Below, one piece after another: positions 62,639 through 64,000 of a stretch of DNA of 64,000 bases. How positions within the stretch are numbered: the stretch's first letter is position 1; the number at the start of each line of letters is the position of its first letter. The position numbers were made by a program, and so were the translations under genes. This stretch comes from Pelagibius sp. Alg239-R121 (GTDB taxonomy: Bacteria > Pseudomonadota > Alphaproteobacteria > Kiloniellales > Kiloniellaceae). The notes beneath the pieces were generated by a model. That model saw only the letters and a list, made by a program, of their open reading frames with translations, had not been told where the DNA came from and searched no databases. Where the stretch lies: NCBI RefSeq assembly GCF_947331435.1, contig NZ_CAMZOF010000014.1, forward strand, positions 1 to 64,000, given 5' to 3'.

Positions 62639-63802
62639 TCAACGAGGAGAATAGGTCATGAGAAGACGAATCAGATCTGGCTGACTGCGGGTGTCAGTCT
62701 TCCGAAAAATCAGTTTCAGTCTTTGACGTGCCGTGCCTTCAGTAATGCCCAGTCGACAAGCAGCGGAGATGAGCGAATACCCTGCCAACAAGCTTTCGCA
62801 AAGGGCTCTTTCTGCATTTGTTAGGTCATAAAACGCTGAGACTACAGAAGCATCTAAAAAGCTCGAATGATTGGGGTCTAGAATCTCTAGTAAAACTCGC
62901 GCATCCAAGCCGGCATCATCTAACAACGAAGGGATTGGATAGAACGTCAGGTTATATGGCCTAGTTGATGCTGGATTGGACATCTGCACGCAGGACGATC
63001 TAGGCTCTGCCTCATTACCGCGCGATGAATTGGCCGTTGTCCAAATAGCGCGATCTATCTCTCTCTGTGTTTTCGAATCCTCAACTCTGAGCTGGCCTGA
63101 ACGAAGGTTTAGAACACTTTGCCTTCGAAGGAAATCCTCGGCCTCTTCATTCACTTTTACGACTGTACCTCCCGATTTCAGGATCAAGACCGGGCGAGGC
63201 TGACTATCCAACAGGCGGTCGATTGTGCGTTCATGGCTTTGTAGAGAAATAAACTTCTGGCGCAAAACCAGGCTGTTCTGAACATGAGGGACAAGCCGCT
63301 GGTAGGCCAGGAGATCCTTGTTCGTATAAGCGTCGGATTGCAGGCCACCGTAAACGCTCATCATGACTCTGGGGACCCCGCTTCGTCCGGTCCCGTCATG
63401 GACCGTTGAAGCAATCAAATTCTTGACTTCAATGTACCGTGTGTAGTCGTTGAAATACTCCGATTCCTCAAAGAGCTTGTCATCGATCAATTCTTGACCG
63501 ATGAAACACGTTCCCGAACGAATATATCCCATTGTTTCAGCGTTGAGCGACCATAGGTCGCGCGTATGATAATACTCTACGTATTCCTTCAGATCGTTTG
63601 CAGACAGATCCAAGCTGGCCCAGAGGCTGTTGTTCGCTGTCGGTGCCACATGAGGTGTGAACATCAGACAGCGCGCGCCATTAAAAAGATGTCGCACATC
63701 TTGCATGACTCCTGGCCATAACCCGTCGTCGGTGGAGGCTTCGTAGATTTTTTCTATGATCTTGTGTACAGATTTCATAGAGATCGTGCGCCGGTATTGC
63801 AT
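62639..63802 (-). CDS. LuxR-type transcriptional regulator
   Basis: 387 residues. The C-terminal helix-turn-helix is LuxR-like: LTNAERALCESLLAGYSLIS with GITEGTARQRLKLIFRKT as the recognition region. The N-terminal 200 residues form an unknown sensory domain (possibly PAS/GAF-like) and residues about 205-230 (PVLILKSGGTVVKVNEEA) resemble a PAS core. An alternative start at 63778 exists. It likely senses a small molecule or stress and controls nearby or host genes. Confidence 0.83.
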   Translation of the reverse strand: MQYRRTISMKSVHKIIEKIYEASTDDGLWPGVMQDVRHLFNGARCLMFTPHVAPTANNSLWASLDLSANDLKEYVEYYHTRDLWSLNAETMGYIRSGTCFIGQELIDDKLFEESEYFNDYTRYIEVKNLIASTVHDGTGRSGVPRVMMSVYGGLQSDAYTNKDLLAYQRLVPHVQNSLVLRQKFISLQSHERTIDRLLDSQPRPVLILKSGGTVVKVNEEAEDFLRRQSVLNLRSGQLRVEDSKTQREIDRAIWTTANSSRGNEAEPRSSCVQMSNPASTRPYNLTFYPIPSLLDDAGLDARVLLEILDPNHSSFLDASVVSAFYDLTNAERALCESLLAGYSLISAACRLGITEGTARQRLKLIFRKTDTRSQPDLIRLLMTYSPR

Positions 63803-63901
63803 TGGGCTTACATCATCAAATTCTATCAGAAATCCCTTATTTCGCGAATAAATTTGTTTGAGCTCTACTCATGGGCTTGCATAGATTCAGTTGCCCTATC
63901 A

Positions 63902-63921
63902 AAAGGCGCTCTGGCGCCTTT
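63902..63921. repeat. GC-rich hairpin near the right edge
   Basis: AAAGGCGC and GCGCCTTT form a perfect 8-bp stem with a TCTG loop. It may end transcription arriving from outside the window. No gene lies between it and the LuxR-type start. Confidence 0.5.
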
Positions 63922-64000
63922 ATCGAAGAGACCGATTAGTAAGATAGGGAGCATGTTGTGGAATCTAGCTGCATAAATGATGTTGCATAAACAAAACGCG

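Noticed and set aside
1-64000. tRNA or rRNA genes
   Set aside because: None were recognised on either strand by eye; a dedicated search such as tRNAscan-SE would be decisive.

Overview
The window looks like part of a large alphaproteobacterial plasmid or plasmid-like accessory element, probably from a marine Rhodobacterales or Rhodospirillales relative. The pointers are an iteron-driven RepA initiator paired with a RepC-like initiator, a P-type (VirB/VirD4) type IV secretion operon, a TrbM/KikA-like protein, several IS6-family elements and a dense set of conflict and defence genes. No rRNA, tRNA or housekeeping gene was seen. The assignment to a lineage is inference.

Layout. 1-3.5 kb: two secreted proteins of unknown role, one possibly MACPF-like. 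4-15.3 kb: a minus-strand operon virB2-virB3-virB4-lipoprotein-virB5-unknown-virB6-virB8-virB9-virB10-virB11-virD4 with start/stop overlaps throughout; no relaxase is visible. 16-21 kb: TrbM-like protein, seven iteron copies, RepA, a strong predicted antisense (countertranscribed) RNA, and the RepC-like protein. 21.9-33.7 kb: an island bracketed by two different IS6 elements. It holds a DUF4062 protein, a MoxR-type AAA+ ATPase, a vWA-like protein, a 1487-residue ankyrin protein, and an opposing Clp-N plus IcmJ/DotN-like fusion. The first gene is a stand-alone copy of the domain that ends the ankyrin protein. I consider this the best candidate for an undescribed system; it resembles the MoxR-vWA ternary conflict systems in logic.

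34-40.4 kb: membrane-linked defence candidates (SLOG plus SLATT, lipoprotein alpha/beta hydrolase, TIR plus multi-TM) and a RES/Xre toxin-antitoxin pair with a perfect operator palindrome. 41.1-56 kb: a type III-B (Cmr) CRISPR locus. It has cas10-cmr3-cmr4-cmr5-cmr6 on the plus strand and a separate minus-strand cmr1 carrying an unusual Gly-rich repeat insertion. It also has a transmembrane CARF protein, a CARF ring-nuclease candidate, two arrays with different stems but a common crRNA handle, RT-cas1, cas2 and cas6. A Cap15-like two-TM beta-barrel protein follows. Cas10 has GGDD but no HD nuclease domain, so the locus probably acts by cyclic oligoadenylate signalling to membrane effectors plus Cmr4 RNA cleavage; this is inference.

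56.3-64 kb: a mobile mystery protein A/B (Fic) pair, a DUF2958 gene, a PAPS-reductase-like protein with a zinc-ribbon partner, a second Fic protein, a decayed IS6 element, a small secreted protein and a LuxR-type regulator at the right edge.
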